From: Verrucomicrobiales bacterium
Lineage (GTDB): Bacteria > Verrucomicrobiota > Verrucomicrobiia > Limisphaerales > CAIMTB01
Direction of reading: 5' to 3'
Assembly (NCBI GenBank): GCA_016795425.1
Contig: JAEUHG010000116.1
Location: 35,522 to 99,521 of the forward strand
Length of the DNA stretch: 64,000 bases
In this document: one piece after another, positions 25,263 to 34,715 of the stretch
How the letters are laid out: each line of letters opens with the position of its first letter
Position numbering within the stretch: position 1 is the first letter of the stretch
Made by a program: the position numbers and the translations under genes
Notes under the pieces: generated by a model
The model's input: the letters and a program-made list of their open reading frames with translations, nothing else
The model's database searches: none
Told to the model about the DNA's origin: nothing

Positions 25263-27176
25263 ATGAAGACGCGCATCCTACTCGCCGCGACGCTTTCGGC
25301 GGGGGTCGCCGCCGGCCACTACGCCTCGGCAGCACAAGAGGCGGCGGTCCAACCGCAAGGGCAGGAATATTCCCTGACCAAACCGTTGCGCGGTGACCAG
25401 GTCTACCCGAGGGCGGCCGTCGAGGCCCAGGGCGGGTACTTGGTTTGGCAGGACAACGCTACGGACGGCGATGGCGACGGCATCAGCGCCGTCCGGGTGG
25501 ACTCGGGACTCTCTGGTTCGTTCGAGCCCTTCCGGGTGAATGCCGATGGCGCAGGCGATCAGGGGAAACCGGATGTCGCGCTGTTACCGGGCGGGGGAGC
25601 AGCCTTCGTCTGGGAAAGCGGTAACTCCATCCGTGCGCGCATTCTGAATGCCTCGGGGGTCTTCACTTCGACGACCGACATCGTCGTGAACACCCACCCG
25701 GGCACGCAGAAATCCAATCCCACGGTGGTCGGACTTCAGGACGGAGGAGCGCTGATCCTTTGGTCGAGTTACGGTCAGGACGACGCCAACAATTTTGAAG
25801 GCGACGGCGGCTATCGACACCTCCAAGGGGTCTATGCCCAACGCCTGGGACCCACGGGTGCCAAAATCGGCGGCGAAATCCAAGTCAACCAGCAGGTCCG
25901 CTTCAACCAGCGCAATCCTGCGGTTGCCCGACTTTCCTCGGGCGATGTCGTTGCGGTTTGGGTCTCCGAGCGTGGTCAGATCGGTATCGCCGAGGGCCAA
26001 CTGACGGATGTCGTCGACGGCGTCGAAGTGATGGGGCGCTACTTCAGTCCAAGTGGTGAATTGGCGGGAGACGAGTTTATGCTCTCCACGCCCAAGCGAA
26101 TCGCCGCGACACCGTCCATCGCCGCCAGCGGCGACGGATTTGTTCTGGCCTGGGCCCAGGCTGACGACGAAGCACGGGAGATCGGCTTCGACATCTTTGC
26201 GCGGTCATTCAACGCATCGGGTCTGCCGACCACGCCGGCCACAAGGATCAACAGTCATCAGTATGGAGATCAGTTTTCTCCCAGTGTGGCGACAGCGGGC
26301 GGAACGGAGCTGATCATTTGGACCAGCCTTGGTCAGGACGGATCTAGGGAGGGCGTTTTCGGCCAGTTCCTCATGAATGGCTCGAAGATCGGCGGTGAGT
26401 TCCGGGTCAATACGACCACGGCAAGCCGACAGATCTATCCGCGGGCGGTAGCACGGGGATCGGACAGTTTCCTGGCGCTGTGGAGCAGTTTTGTGGGGTC
26501 GCCTCGCGATTTCGAGGTCGTTGCACAACGTTACGCTTTGACACTTCCCATTGCACCGACGCCCGTCATCTCGGCGTTGAGTGCCAACCGGCTGGGGGTG
26601 GCATGGTCGCCCATCGGGGGCTACGAAGACGTCGATTACCTGGTCTTCATGGATGGCGCGGCGGAACCCGCCGTAACCAAGGACTTCTATTGGACAACCC
26701 CAGCCACGCTGCAACCCGCCAGCACTCATCAGTTCCGATTGGCCTTCCGGTTGCCTGGGGGAACTGTCTCACCCCTTTCCGATTCCGCCTCCGGAACAAC
26801 CTGGGGCGCGGACGAGAACTTCGATGGACTGCCCGATGATTGGCAGACGCGATTTTGGAGTGGTCCGTCGGGCAGTTGGCCGGGACCGGGTGCCGATACC
26901 GATTCCGATGGAATGATCAATCGTGATGAGTTCCTCGCCGGTACGGACCCGACCAAAGCCTCCAGCGTATTGAAGACCGCGGTGGCACAGACGGCCCAGG
27001 GGACGGTGGTCTCCTGGAATGCGACGCCGGGACAAGTTTATCAACTGCAAGAGTCGGGTGATTTGAAGACATGGACCGCCCTGGGACAGGCGAGGTTCGC
27101 CCGGTCGACCACCGACCAGGCGGGCGTTGATCCGGCTCCGGGAGCCCGTTACTACCGAGTGATCCGTCTCCGCTGA
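25263..27176 (+). CDS. Secreted beta-propeller-like protein with EF-hand-like loop and C-terminal module
   Basis: A 637-aa secreted protein with signal peptide (MKTRILLAATLSAGVAAGHY). Seven blocks with a Gly-rich turn followed by a strand ending in Trp are visible (LVWQDN, FVWESG, LILWSSYGQD, VAVWVSE, VLAWAQAD, LIIWTSLGQD, LALWSS), which suggests a seven-bladed propeller over about residues 50-420. Then come a fibronectin-like region, a calcium-loop-like DTDSDGMINRDEFLAGTDP, and a terminal module ending ARYYRVIRLR. The ATG at 25263 is chosen over 25245 because it starts the signal peptide directly. It follows the secretin by 70 bases on the same strand. Function unknown. Confidence 0.8.
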   Translation: MKTRILLAATLSAGVAAGHYASAAQEAAVQPQGQEYSLTKPLRGDQVYPRAAVEAQGGYLVWQDNATDGDGDGISAVRVDSGLSGSFEPFRVNADGAGDQGKPDVALLPGGGAAFVWESGNSIRARILNASGVFTSTTDIVVNTHPGTQKSNPTVVGLQDGGALILWSSYGQDDANNFEGDGGYRHLQGVYAQRLGPTGAKIGGEIQVNQQVRFNQRNPAVARLSSGDVVAVWVSERGQIGIAEGQLTDVVDGVEVMGRYFSPSGELAGDEFMLSTPKRIAATPSIAASGDGFVLAWAQADDEAREIGFDIFARSFNASGLPTTPATRINSHQYGDQFSPSVATAGGTELIIWTSLGQDGSREGVFGQFLMNGSKIGGEFRVNTTTASRQIYPRAVARGSDSFLALWSSFVGSPRDFEVVAQRYALTLPIAPTPVISALSANRLGVAWSPIGGYEDVDYLVFMDGAAEPAVTKDFYWTTPATLQPASTHQFRLAFRLPGGTVSPLSDSASGTTWGADENFDGLPDDWQTRFWSGPSGSWPGPGADTDSDGMINRDEFLAGTDPTKASSVLKTAVAQTAQGTVVSWNATPGQVYQLQESGDLKTWTALGQARFARSTTDQAGVDPAPGARYYRVIRLR

Positions 27177-27184
27177 CACGACCT

Positions 27185-28588
27185 ATGTTGCACCGATTTC
27201 TTAGAGCGATTGTCATCGGCATGCTGGCCCTGGCTGCGGTGCCGGGCGCCCGGGGCTTCGCACTTCTCGGGCCGTTCGACGATTACCAGACCGCCGAACT
27301 GTATTACGACCCGAATCCGACCATCTATAATTTCGACGACATCGGCGGACCACAGAACCTGGGTGAGGAGTATCGCTGGGGCATCCCGACGATTTACTAC
27401 GCCTACGATTCCGCGTTTCTCGAATATTTCGGACAAGACGGCGTCGATGCGGTCGAGAAGGCAATCAAGGTTTTCAATGATTTGCCTGCGGCTTCGGCAA
27501 TGAGCGACGAACTCAACGAGTTCCCGCTGGCTACCCAGAAGATCAATCACCGGGCGGCGGCGCTGGGCATGCTCGATCTCAAATCGGGCGCCATGCTGGC
27601 CCTCACGGAGATGCTGGGGTTGACCCACGCGGAACGCTTCGTATGGACGATGCGCGATCGCGACGAAATCAGCCCTCCCGGTTGTCCGTTTTACGTGCAT
27701 CGGGTCATCAAACGCAGTTTTGACCCGGTCACCTGGCTGCCAACCAGCTACGTCAATGGAGTCCTTTATACTTACTTGGTCATGGTCTCCTGCGACCCGG
27801 CTTGGTCGGACGCACGGGAGTTCCCGGTTGACCCCACAGCCATCAGCCATACCAGCCTCTCGAGTTGGTTCTATGGACTCCAGTTTGGTGGCTATTACAC
27901 CGGTCTGACACGCGATGACGCGGGTGGCTTCCGATACCTTTATCGGGCCAACAACTTCAACGTCGAAGACGTTCCCGCGGGTTCGACCGTCGGGTTCGGC
28001 CTGGTGTCCAGCGGTGGTGGCGGTGGTGGATCCGGTTCGTGGACACCCATTTCCCCGCCTTCGACGAACGTCACGGACACCAACGCGGTTCCCAACCAGC
28101 CGGCCACGCTGCTGCTTCGCCCGGGGGTGGAAAAGATCCGCTTCGTGCGCGCGAACTACGACTCGATCCTCGGCAACACTTTTCGTGCGATCACCAACAT
28201 CTACACCTCGCAGGCGGTCACCAACAGTCGCCTGATCGCGCAGACGGTTCGGCGGCCGGTGACGGTGCCCGACATTCTCTTCAGCGCGGGTGATTCCCTG
28301 GACGGCAACGTGAATCGGTCCGACCCGGCCTACATCGAATCGCCGGACCCTGATGCTGGAACAGTGATCAACGGCTTGAACGGCCCCGGCGTGATTCCTC
28401 CGGCGCAAACCATCAGTTTCAACAAGAATGGCCCGAGATTCGGCCACGGCGGCCCGCCGCTCGTGGGCGAAGACGACGCCACGGTTTTGTGGGTGTGGGG
28501 GTCCTTTGATGGTACGACGAACGCTCCAATCGTATATCCGTTCCACACCAGCATTAAGGAATTGGAGTCCCAAGTTCTCGGCCGATGA
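27185..28588 (+). CDS. Secreted protein with degenerate metzincin-like segment, function unknown
   Basis: A 467-aa exported protein with signal peptide (about residues 1-24, MLHRFLRAIVIGMLALAAVP...). The segment IPTIYYAYDSAFLEYFG followed by a helix AVEKAIKVFNDLP resembles the start of matrixin-type protease domains, and HRAAALGMLDLKSGAMLALT sits where a zinc HExxH helix would be expected. No HExxH is present, so if related it has lost the active site. A Gly/Ser linker near residue 277 leads to a C-terminal half with beta-strand character. It begins eight bases after the previous gene and belongs to the same run. Confidence 0.7.
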   Translation: MLHRFLRAIVIGMLALAAVPGARGFALLGPFDDYQTAELYYDPNPTIYNFDDIGGPQNLGEEYRWGIPTIYYAYDSAFLEYFGQDGVDAVEKAIKVFNDLPAASAMSDELNEFPLATQKINHRAAALGMLDLKSGAMLALTEMLGLTHAERFVWTMRDRDEISPPGCPFYVHRVIKRSFDPVTWLPTSYVNGVLYTYLVMVSCDPAWSDAREFPVDPTAISHTSLSSWFYGLQFGGYYTGLTRDDAGGFRYLYRANNFNVEDVPAGSTVGFGLVSSGGGGGGSGSWTPISPPSTNVTDTNAVPNQPATLLLRPGVEKIRFVRANYDSILGNTFRAITNIYTSQAVTNSRLIAQTVRRPVTVPDILFSAGDSLDGNVNRSDPAYIESPDPDAGTVINGLNGPGVIPPAQTISFNKNGPRFGHGGPPLVGEDDATVLWVWGSFDGTTNAPIVYPFHTSIKELESQVLGR

Positions 28589-28627
28589 TGGGATTACCGC
28601 CGCAATCGCCACCGCCCAGCGCCTAAC

Positions 28628-31594
28628 ATGAAGCGACTCCAAGTTTTTATCGTCGCCCTCCTTTCGACGGTTGCCTTGTCCTCGAGCGCCGAGACCGCGG
28701 CCCGCTACGAGAACTACAGCACGATCACCATTCCGCCGCAGATCGATGCGGTGGAGTTCATCAACCATGGGGTGTTCAACATCTCGACGCTTCTGCCGTT
28801 CGACATGGAGAACACCCTCTACTTCACCAATCGAGGAGAGATGATTGGTGGCGTGGGTTTCCAATTTGATTTGTCCGACGGCGGCTCGGGAGTGCGGAAA
28901 AAGGCAGCTTCCTTCCATAACCGCGGCTACATCCAGGCCGAGGAAGGCTTTGGGGGATTCGGTGGCGAAATAGAGTACTCGTTGATTGCGGGCTTGGTCC
29001 TTGGTTCCTATTTGGATATCGATGCGACCAACGTCGTGAACACGGGAATCATGGGAGTCGGTCCCAATGGTGTCATGACCATCGACGGTGGACGCGTGGA
29101 GTTGAGCCGAGGTGGGTTGGTCGCCGGCACAGGCTTGGGCTCCGCGCTGGGCAGTTCCTTCACCAGTTGGCTCGACTTTCAGCAACTTTACATAAATCCC
29201 GCCGGAGTGAATGAGAACTATTGGGGTGTCGGGATCAACGGGATCATCAACACTCAAGACCAGCAGGGTGGCGGCATTCCGCTGGATTTGGCCGGTGTAA
29301 CGAGACCGGACTCCGGTTTTCACCAGGTGGTTAGTGCTGCAGGCGCCACACAAGTCACCAACTTCGTTCGCATTCCCAGTCCGGCCTTCGCCACCAGTGG
29401 CGGCTACACCGGCTACGCCAACACGAATGCACTGAGCGAAACCAACTGGGTGGTTCAGGTGGTTTATGTTCCCACCAATTATCCTCCGGAAATGTCGGTG
29501 GAGGTTCGTTGGGGCGAACCGGACAATGTTCCCCCGGTTCCGGGCAATTTGGTGGCATTGGTCGAACTGGGTCTGAAGGACATCGACGCCATTACCTCGC
29601 TGCCCATTACCAACCGCGTCTACATTCTGGACCGTCATGGGGCGACGACGAACGCCACGCTCTTCACCAACATTTTCAGCACGAATTATTCACGCCCGGA
29701 CGTCATCGACTTTGCGTTGGCGACCCCGCCCGCGTGGTTAGCCGGCGTTCCTGGCAACGCCCAGTATAGTCCTGAGCTGATTGCCAATCCGCTGGCGTTG
29801 AGTCCGCAAGTGACCAATTACTACGCCGCGGTCTCGATCAACCTCGGCCGCTCCAGCCGCATCATCAACAATGCCGCCATCAACTCGGCCCTCGGCGTCA
29901 GTCGATTCCTGGCCCAGAGCGATGATTATATCTTCGGTGGTTCGGGGGCCGGCTACCTCTACGACCCGACCAATAATCCAGCAAGGATTGAGGTTAACGC
30001 GGAGTCTTTGGACATTTATCAGTCGCGGTTTAAGAGCGATGGCGTCTTAACGGTACGCGCCAAGCATTTCACGGGCAGGTCGCCCGTTCGAATGGATTCT
30101 CCCTTCTTCCGATTCGATTTGGGTTCGACCAATGGCAGCGTCGTGATCTCCAACGTGGTTCCCGACACCATCAAGCGGATCAACGGTGATTTGGCGTGCT
30201 GGAGCAGCGTCTTCACCAATCAGCTGGCCGTCACGGCACCCGACCCGAACGATCCTGCCCTGCAGGTCACCAACACCATCGATGTTAGGACCCATGTCCT
30301 GATCGTCGATACTTCGGGACTGGGCTCGGAGCAGATCGTCGAAACCATTGATGCCAATATTCGTTCCGACCATGCCGACTACTATGATCGCGCGCGAATT
30401 ACCCGTTCGCTTCTGATTGACTCGATCTCCTTCCACAACGCGGGCGAGATCAGCATGCTGCGGCCGCGAACGATGTCGGCGAACGAGTACCCGCGCTTGC
30501 TCTATCTGACCAATGAAGGATCCCTTGTGGCTCCTGGCGGATTTAAGCTTGGGGTGGATCGCACTTTCCGGGCTGAAATGGTGGAGAATCCGGGCACGAT
30601 CGAAGCCGGATCCGTGGAGATTGCCGCGAAGGACATTTCCAACTCCGGAGTCATCGCGGCTCCTTCCGGTGTAATTGCTCTCACCGTGGATAATCTGAAG
30701 CTGGAAGGTGGCTCCCTCGAGTCTTTGTCGGACGTCGTCATTCGTGGCAAGGACGTCAAGGCGCAGGGATCATCGGTTCAAGCTGGCGGCGTGCAGGTTG
30801 ACAACAGCACGGGGCGCTACCGATGGTTTCCGGGCGCCATTATTTTGGATGTCTCGGATCGCTTGACCGATGGGGGTGTGGATGCCGCCAACGAATGGAG
30901 CTGCCACGATGGCTTCCAATTGGCACAGCTTCCCAAGGAGGGTGATCTGCTCGGCACGTCGATACGCAGCTTGGCGAACCGCTTTGGCGAATCGATTCAC
31001 TACTGGGCGAGTGCGGACCGTGGACCAACGATGGCGGGGTACACCAACAACGCGGCGTTGGGCCGGTTGACCCTGGAAGGGAATTCCCTCTCCTTCTTTA
31101 CCTTCCGTCCGTGGCCAGCCAAGGGAACCAATCCTCCGGTAGCCAATGCAATCTACGTGAACTTCCTCGAGTTCGTGGCGGATGCGACGAATGTGGTGGA
31201 TCAACTCGGGATCGAACCTGGGTTCACGATTTACTTCCGGGACTCCAACCTGCCGATCAAGCAGATCAACGGCTTGTTCGACGGTCGATTGGTGTACGTG
31301 GAAGACGATGGCGTCGCGCCGTCTTCAGCGCCCAGCCGAATTGCGGACGGCATCCGATTGCGGTTGCAGAGCGGTGGCGCGGTGGGTGGTACGGTGTCGG
31401 GTGATGCTTTGACCTGGGCGGATCTTCCTGGCGGCAAGTACACGGTGGAGTACACCGAGGACTTGGCGGCTGGACCGTGGCTGCCATTGGGTGAGGTCAC
31501 CAGTGGACCGAGCCGATACGTGCGCATGCCGCTGCCTGCGAACCTGAAGGGCAAGGCGGGCAGCACGTTCTTCCGGGTGGTGGCCAAGCCTTGA
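28628..31594 (+). CDS. Very large secreted beta-rich surface protein, function unknown
   Basis: A 988-aa protein with signal peptide (MKRLQVFIVALLSTVALSSS). Much of it consists of Asn/Gly/Thr-rich beta segments of the kind seen in beta-helical surface proteins (for example NVVNTGIMGVGPNGVMTIDG and VEIAAKDISNSGVIAAPSG). No catalytic motif was recognised. The end, YTVEYTEDLAAGPWLPLG followed by TFFRVVAKP, is the terminal module shared with other exported proteins of this window. The gene begins 39 bases after its predecessor and ends 14 bases before the PIG-L gene. Confidence 0.75.
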   Translation: MKRLQVFIVALLSTVALSSSAETAARYENYSTITIPPQIDAVEFINHGVFNISTLLPFDMENTLYFTNRGEMIGGVGFQFDLSDGGSGVRKKAASFHNRGYIQAEEGFGGFGGEIEYSLIAGLVLGSYLDIDATNVVNTGIMGVGPNGVMTIDGGRVELSRGGLVAGTGLGSALGSSFTSWLDFQQLYINPAGVNENYWGVGINGIINTQDQQGGGIPLDLAGVTRPDSGFHQVVSAAGATQVTNFVRIPSPAFATSGGYTGYANTNALSETNWVVQVVYVPTNYPPEMSVEVRWGEPDNVPPVPGNLVALVELGLKDIDAITSLPITNRVYILDRHGATTNATLFTNIFSTNYSRPDVIDFALATPPAWLAGVPGNAQYSPELIANPLALSPQVTNYYAAVSINLGRSSRIINNAAINSALGVSRFLAQSDDYIFGGSGAGYLYDPTNNPARIEVNAESLDIYQSRFKSDGVLTVRAKHFTGRSPVRMDSPFFRFDLGSTNGSVVISNVVPDTIKRINGDLACWSSVFTNQLAVTAPDPNDPALQVTNTIDVRTHVLIVDTSGLGSEQIVETIDANIRSDHADYYDRARITRSLLIDSISFHNAGEISMLRPRTMSANEYPRLLYLTNEGSLVAPGGFKLGVDRTFRAEMVENPGTIEAGSVEIAAKDISNSGVIAAPSGVIALTVDNLKLEGGSLESLSDVVIRGKDVKAQGSSVQAGGVQVDNSTGRYRWFPGAIILDVSDRLTDGGVDAANEWSCHDGFQLAQLPKEGDLLGTSIRSLANRFGESIHYWASADRGPTMAGYTNNAALGRLTLEGNSLSFFTFRPWPAKGTNPPVANAIYVNFLEFVADATNVVDQLGIEPGFTIYFRDSNLPIKQINGLFDGRLVYVEDDGVAPSSAPSRIADGIRLRLQSGGAVGGTVSGDALTWADLPGGKYTVEYTEDLAAGPWLPLGEVTSGPSRYVRMPLPANLKGKAGSTFFRVVAKP

Positions 31595-31607
31595 CGCTGT
31601 CGCCAGC

Positions 31608-32495
31608 TTGAAGCTGCTCTTTGTCCACGCCCACTTCGACGACTTCGAAGTCACGGCGGCTGGGACTTTCGAGCTGTGGCATCGGTTGGACCCGAACGTT
31701 GAACGCCGTGTCCTGATTTGCACCGACGGCGCCGCCGGTCACCATGCCATGACGCGGGAGCAAACCGCGCGTCGTCGTTTGGCGGAACAGGAGGCCGCAG
31801 CCAAGTTGGGTGGGTTTGAGTTTCGCCTGCTCACGAACCCCCAGGGTCGGGCTTTTCGCGAAGCACGCTTGCACGCGTCCGCCGATTTTCTACCGGCGCT
31901 TTGGCACGCCATCCGCGAATTCGAGCCGGACTATTTGTTTTGCCCTCCAATACCCGTCGACCCACTCGCGGGAGTCCATGTTGACCACCTGGATGTTGCC
32001 CAAGCGATCCGATCGGTGGCCTACATGATCAACGTCCCGCACGCCTTTACGCCGGAATATCCGACGGACGAGACGAACTCCCATCCGGTGCGGACGCCGG
32101 TAATTCTGAACACATTTGATGGGTATTTGGTTCAGGGCCACGGGATGGACTTGGCGATCGACGTTTCCGAAGTGGTGGCGCACGTCGCAAGGCTGGCCTG
32201 GTGTCATGAATCGCAGTTCCGGGAGTGGCTGCCCTGGATTGATCGCCACAACCTCTCCGTCGCACCGAATCTGGGTGCCTGGGAGCGTCAGTTTGCCGGC
32301 GTTCTGGAGCGGCGAAAATCGGCTCTCGGCATCCAGGCTCCCGGATTGTTCGAACTCTTCCAGGTGACCGCCTGGGGTACCGTTCCGACATTTGAGCGTT
32401 TGATGAGGGATTTTCCGGGTGTTTCCGCCGACGCCTCCCGCCTCAATCTGCTCAGGGACCGGTTGACCGCTTGGCGCGCGGCTGCCGGCGAATGA
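31608..32495 (+). CDS. PIG-L family N-acetylglucosaminyl deacetylase-like protein
   Basis: PIG-L/LmbE enzymes remove acetyl groups from N-acetylglucosamine-containing compounds using zinc. The zinc motif AHFDDFE is at residues 8-14 (family AHPDDE) and the second, HVDH, at residues 124-127. The 295-aa length is normal. The frame starts with TTG at 31608, directly giving KLLFVHAHFDD, with no better start upstream. It is cytoplasmic by lack of a signal peptide. Its stop overlaps the next ATG by 4 bases. Position behind the secreted-protein genes suggests a role in glycan or small-molecule modification linked to them, but the substrate is unknown. Confidence 0.85.
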   Translation: MKLLFVHAHFDDFEVTAAGTFELWHRLDPNVERRVLICTDGAAGHHAMTREQTARRRLAEQEAAAKLGGFEFRLLTNPQGRAFREARLHASADFLPALWHAIREFEPDYLFCPPIPVDPLAGVHVDHLDVAQAIRSVAYMINVPHAFTPEYPTDETNSHPVRTPVILNTFDGYLVQGHGMDLAIDVSEVVAHVARLAWCHESQFREWLPWIDRHNLSVAPNLGAWERQFAGVLERRKSALGIQAPGLFELFQVTAWGTVPTFERLMRDFPGVSADASRLNLLRDRLTAWRAAAGE

Positions 32496-33055
32496 CCATG
32501 GATTTATCCGCTTTCATTGGGGTTCTGGAGGCCATGCGTCGCGATCTGGCGAAACCTCGCACGGCTGGGGCGGTGGACGAGGGTGCCTCGAGTTCGACTT
32601 GGAATATCTGCGAATTGTCCGCTGAGGTTGGCCTGCAGGTGGTCAAAGACTCGGATGGCCACGAACGCGTGGTGCTCATTGAAGGCACACCCCAATCAGG
32701 GGCTCTTGGTGCTTCACTGAGTCACCACAAACTGACATTGAAATTGGCGGGTTCAACGCCGCCCGAGGGTGCTGGAGATGCGACCACCCGGAAGCGCGCG
32801 GTCAGCCTAGATTCCGTGATCATCGCCGATGCGGAAGCGGAGGCGGGAGCTGGGGGTGACGAGGCGACCTTGCTTCGTCGATTGGAGATCGTTTTGGGTG
32901 GACCGCCGGGATTCACGACCGGAGCGAAAGCGGAGATCCTGGCGGACTTGCTCCGCGAGTTTGGACGCGCTGCGCTGGTGGAGAACCTCCAGCGGGTATG
33001 GGTCAGCCAGTTCGATACCGGTGCCGATACCAGTGCTTCCGTGACGAAAGGATAG
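32492..33055 (+). CDS. Hypothetical protein, last gene of the pilus-like run
   Basis: A 187-aa protein I do not recognise. The ATG at 32492 overlaps the PIG-L stop (ATGA), so it is translationally coupled; a second ATG lies two codons later. No signal peptide or membrane segment is visible. It has a helical start (MDLSAFIGVLEAMRRDL), a beta-rich middle (VGLQVVKDSDGHERVVLIEG), an acidic Ala/Glu/Asp patch near residue 115, and a helical C-terminal third (LVENLQRVWVSQFD). Two hairpins follow it before the convergent enolase gene. Confidence 0.65.
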   Translation: MTMDLSAFIGVLEAMRRDLAKPRTAGAVDEGASSSTWNICELSAEVGLQVVKDSDGHERVVLIEGTPQSGALGASLSHHKLTLKLAGSTPPEGAGDATTRKRAVSLDSVIIADAEAEAGAGGDEATLLRRLEIVLGGPPGFTTGAKAEILADLLREFGRAALVENLQRVWVSQFDTGADTSASVTKG

Positions 33056-33157
33056 CGACGGCGCTGCTTCGTCCCGCTCCATGAACCGTTGGGTCCTGAA
33101 CACCTCGTCGCAGCGCGACGAGGGCTACCTGACGGAATCTCATTCCAATCCAGGTGG

Positions 33158-33180
33158 GCCCTGTCGTGCTGCGACAGGGC
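33158..33180 (+). terminator. Hairpin downstream of the pilus-like run
   Basis: GCCCTGTCG (33158-33166) pairs perfectly with CGACAGGGC (33172-33180) around a five-base loop, about 100 bases after the last gene of the plus-strand run. No T-tract follows, so classic rho-independent termination is uncertain. Confidence 0.4.
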
Positions 33181-33218
33181 AGTCCCGCCCTGGTTCAAGG
33201 TTCCTCCAACAAAAGAAC

Positions 33219-33241
33219 GACGCCGGGAGATCCCCGGCGTC
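33219..33241 (-). terminator. Probable enolase terminator
   Basis: Arms GACGCCGGG (33219-33227) and CCCGGCGTC (33233-33241) form a 9-bp GC-rich stem. On the minus strand, about 30 bases after the enolase stop, the stem is followed by the T-rich TTCTTTTGTT. Two convergent genes meet here, so a terminator is expected. Confidence 0.6.
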
Positions 33242-33270
33242 GCAGGAGCGAGACTTCGAACGGTTTCTGA

Positions 33271-34584
<1,314 letters not shown>

Positions 34585-34595
34585 TTAGTCAGAGA

Positions 34596-34617
34596 ACCTG
34601 CCAGACGGCCGGCAGGT
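34596..34617 (-). repeat. Inverted repeat between FAD oxidoreductase and enolase genes
   Basis: ACCTGCC (34596-34602) and GGCAGGT (34611-34617) are perfect arms around eight bases. On the minus strand this follows the FAD oxidoreductase stop by about 100 bases and precedes the enolase start by about 36 bases. It may be a terminator without a U-tract or an enolase operator; the sequence does not decide. Confidence 0.3.
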
Positions 34618-34715
34618 CGGTGGAGGATAGGGGGAGGCGGGGGGGCGTCAAGGGACCCGGGACGCGCATCACGGCAGCGGGTCGGGGACCAGCCCGAAGG
34701 GGCGCCCGCGGGCGA

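Noticed and set aside
27152..29638. An 828-codon minus-strand frame opposite two secreted-protein genes.
   Set aside because: No signal peptide or domain; the plus-strand frames have signal peptides and operon-like spacing.
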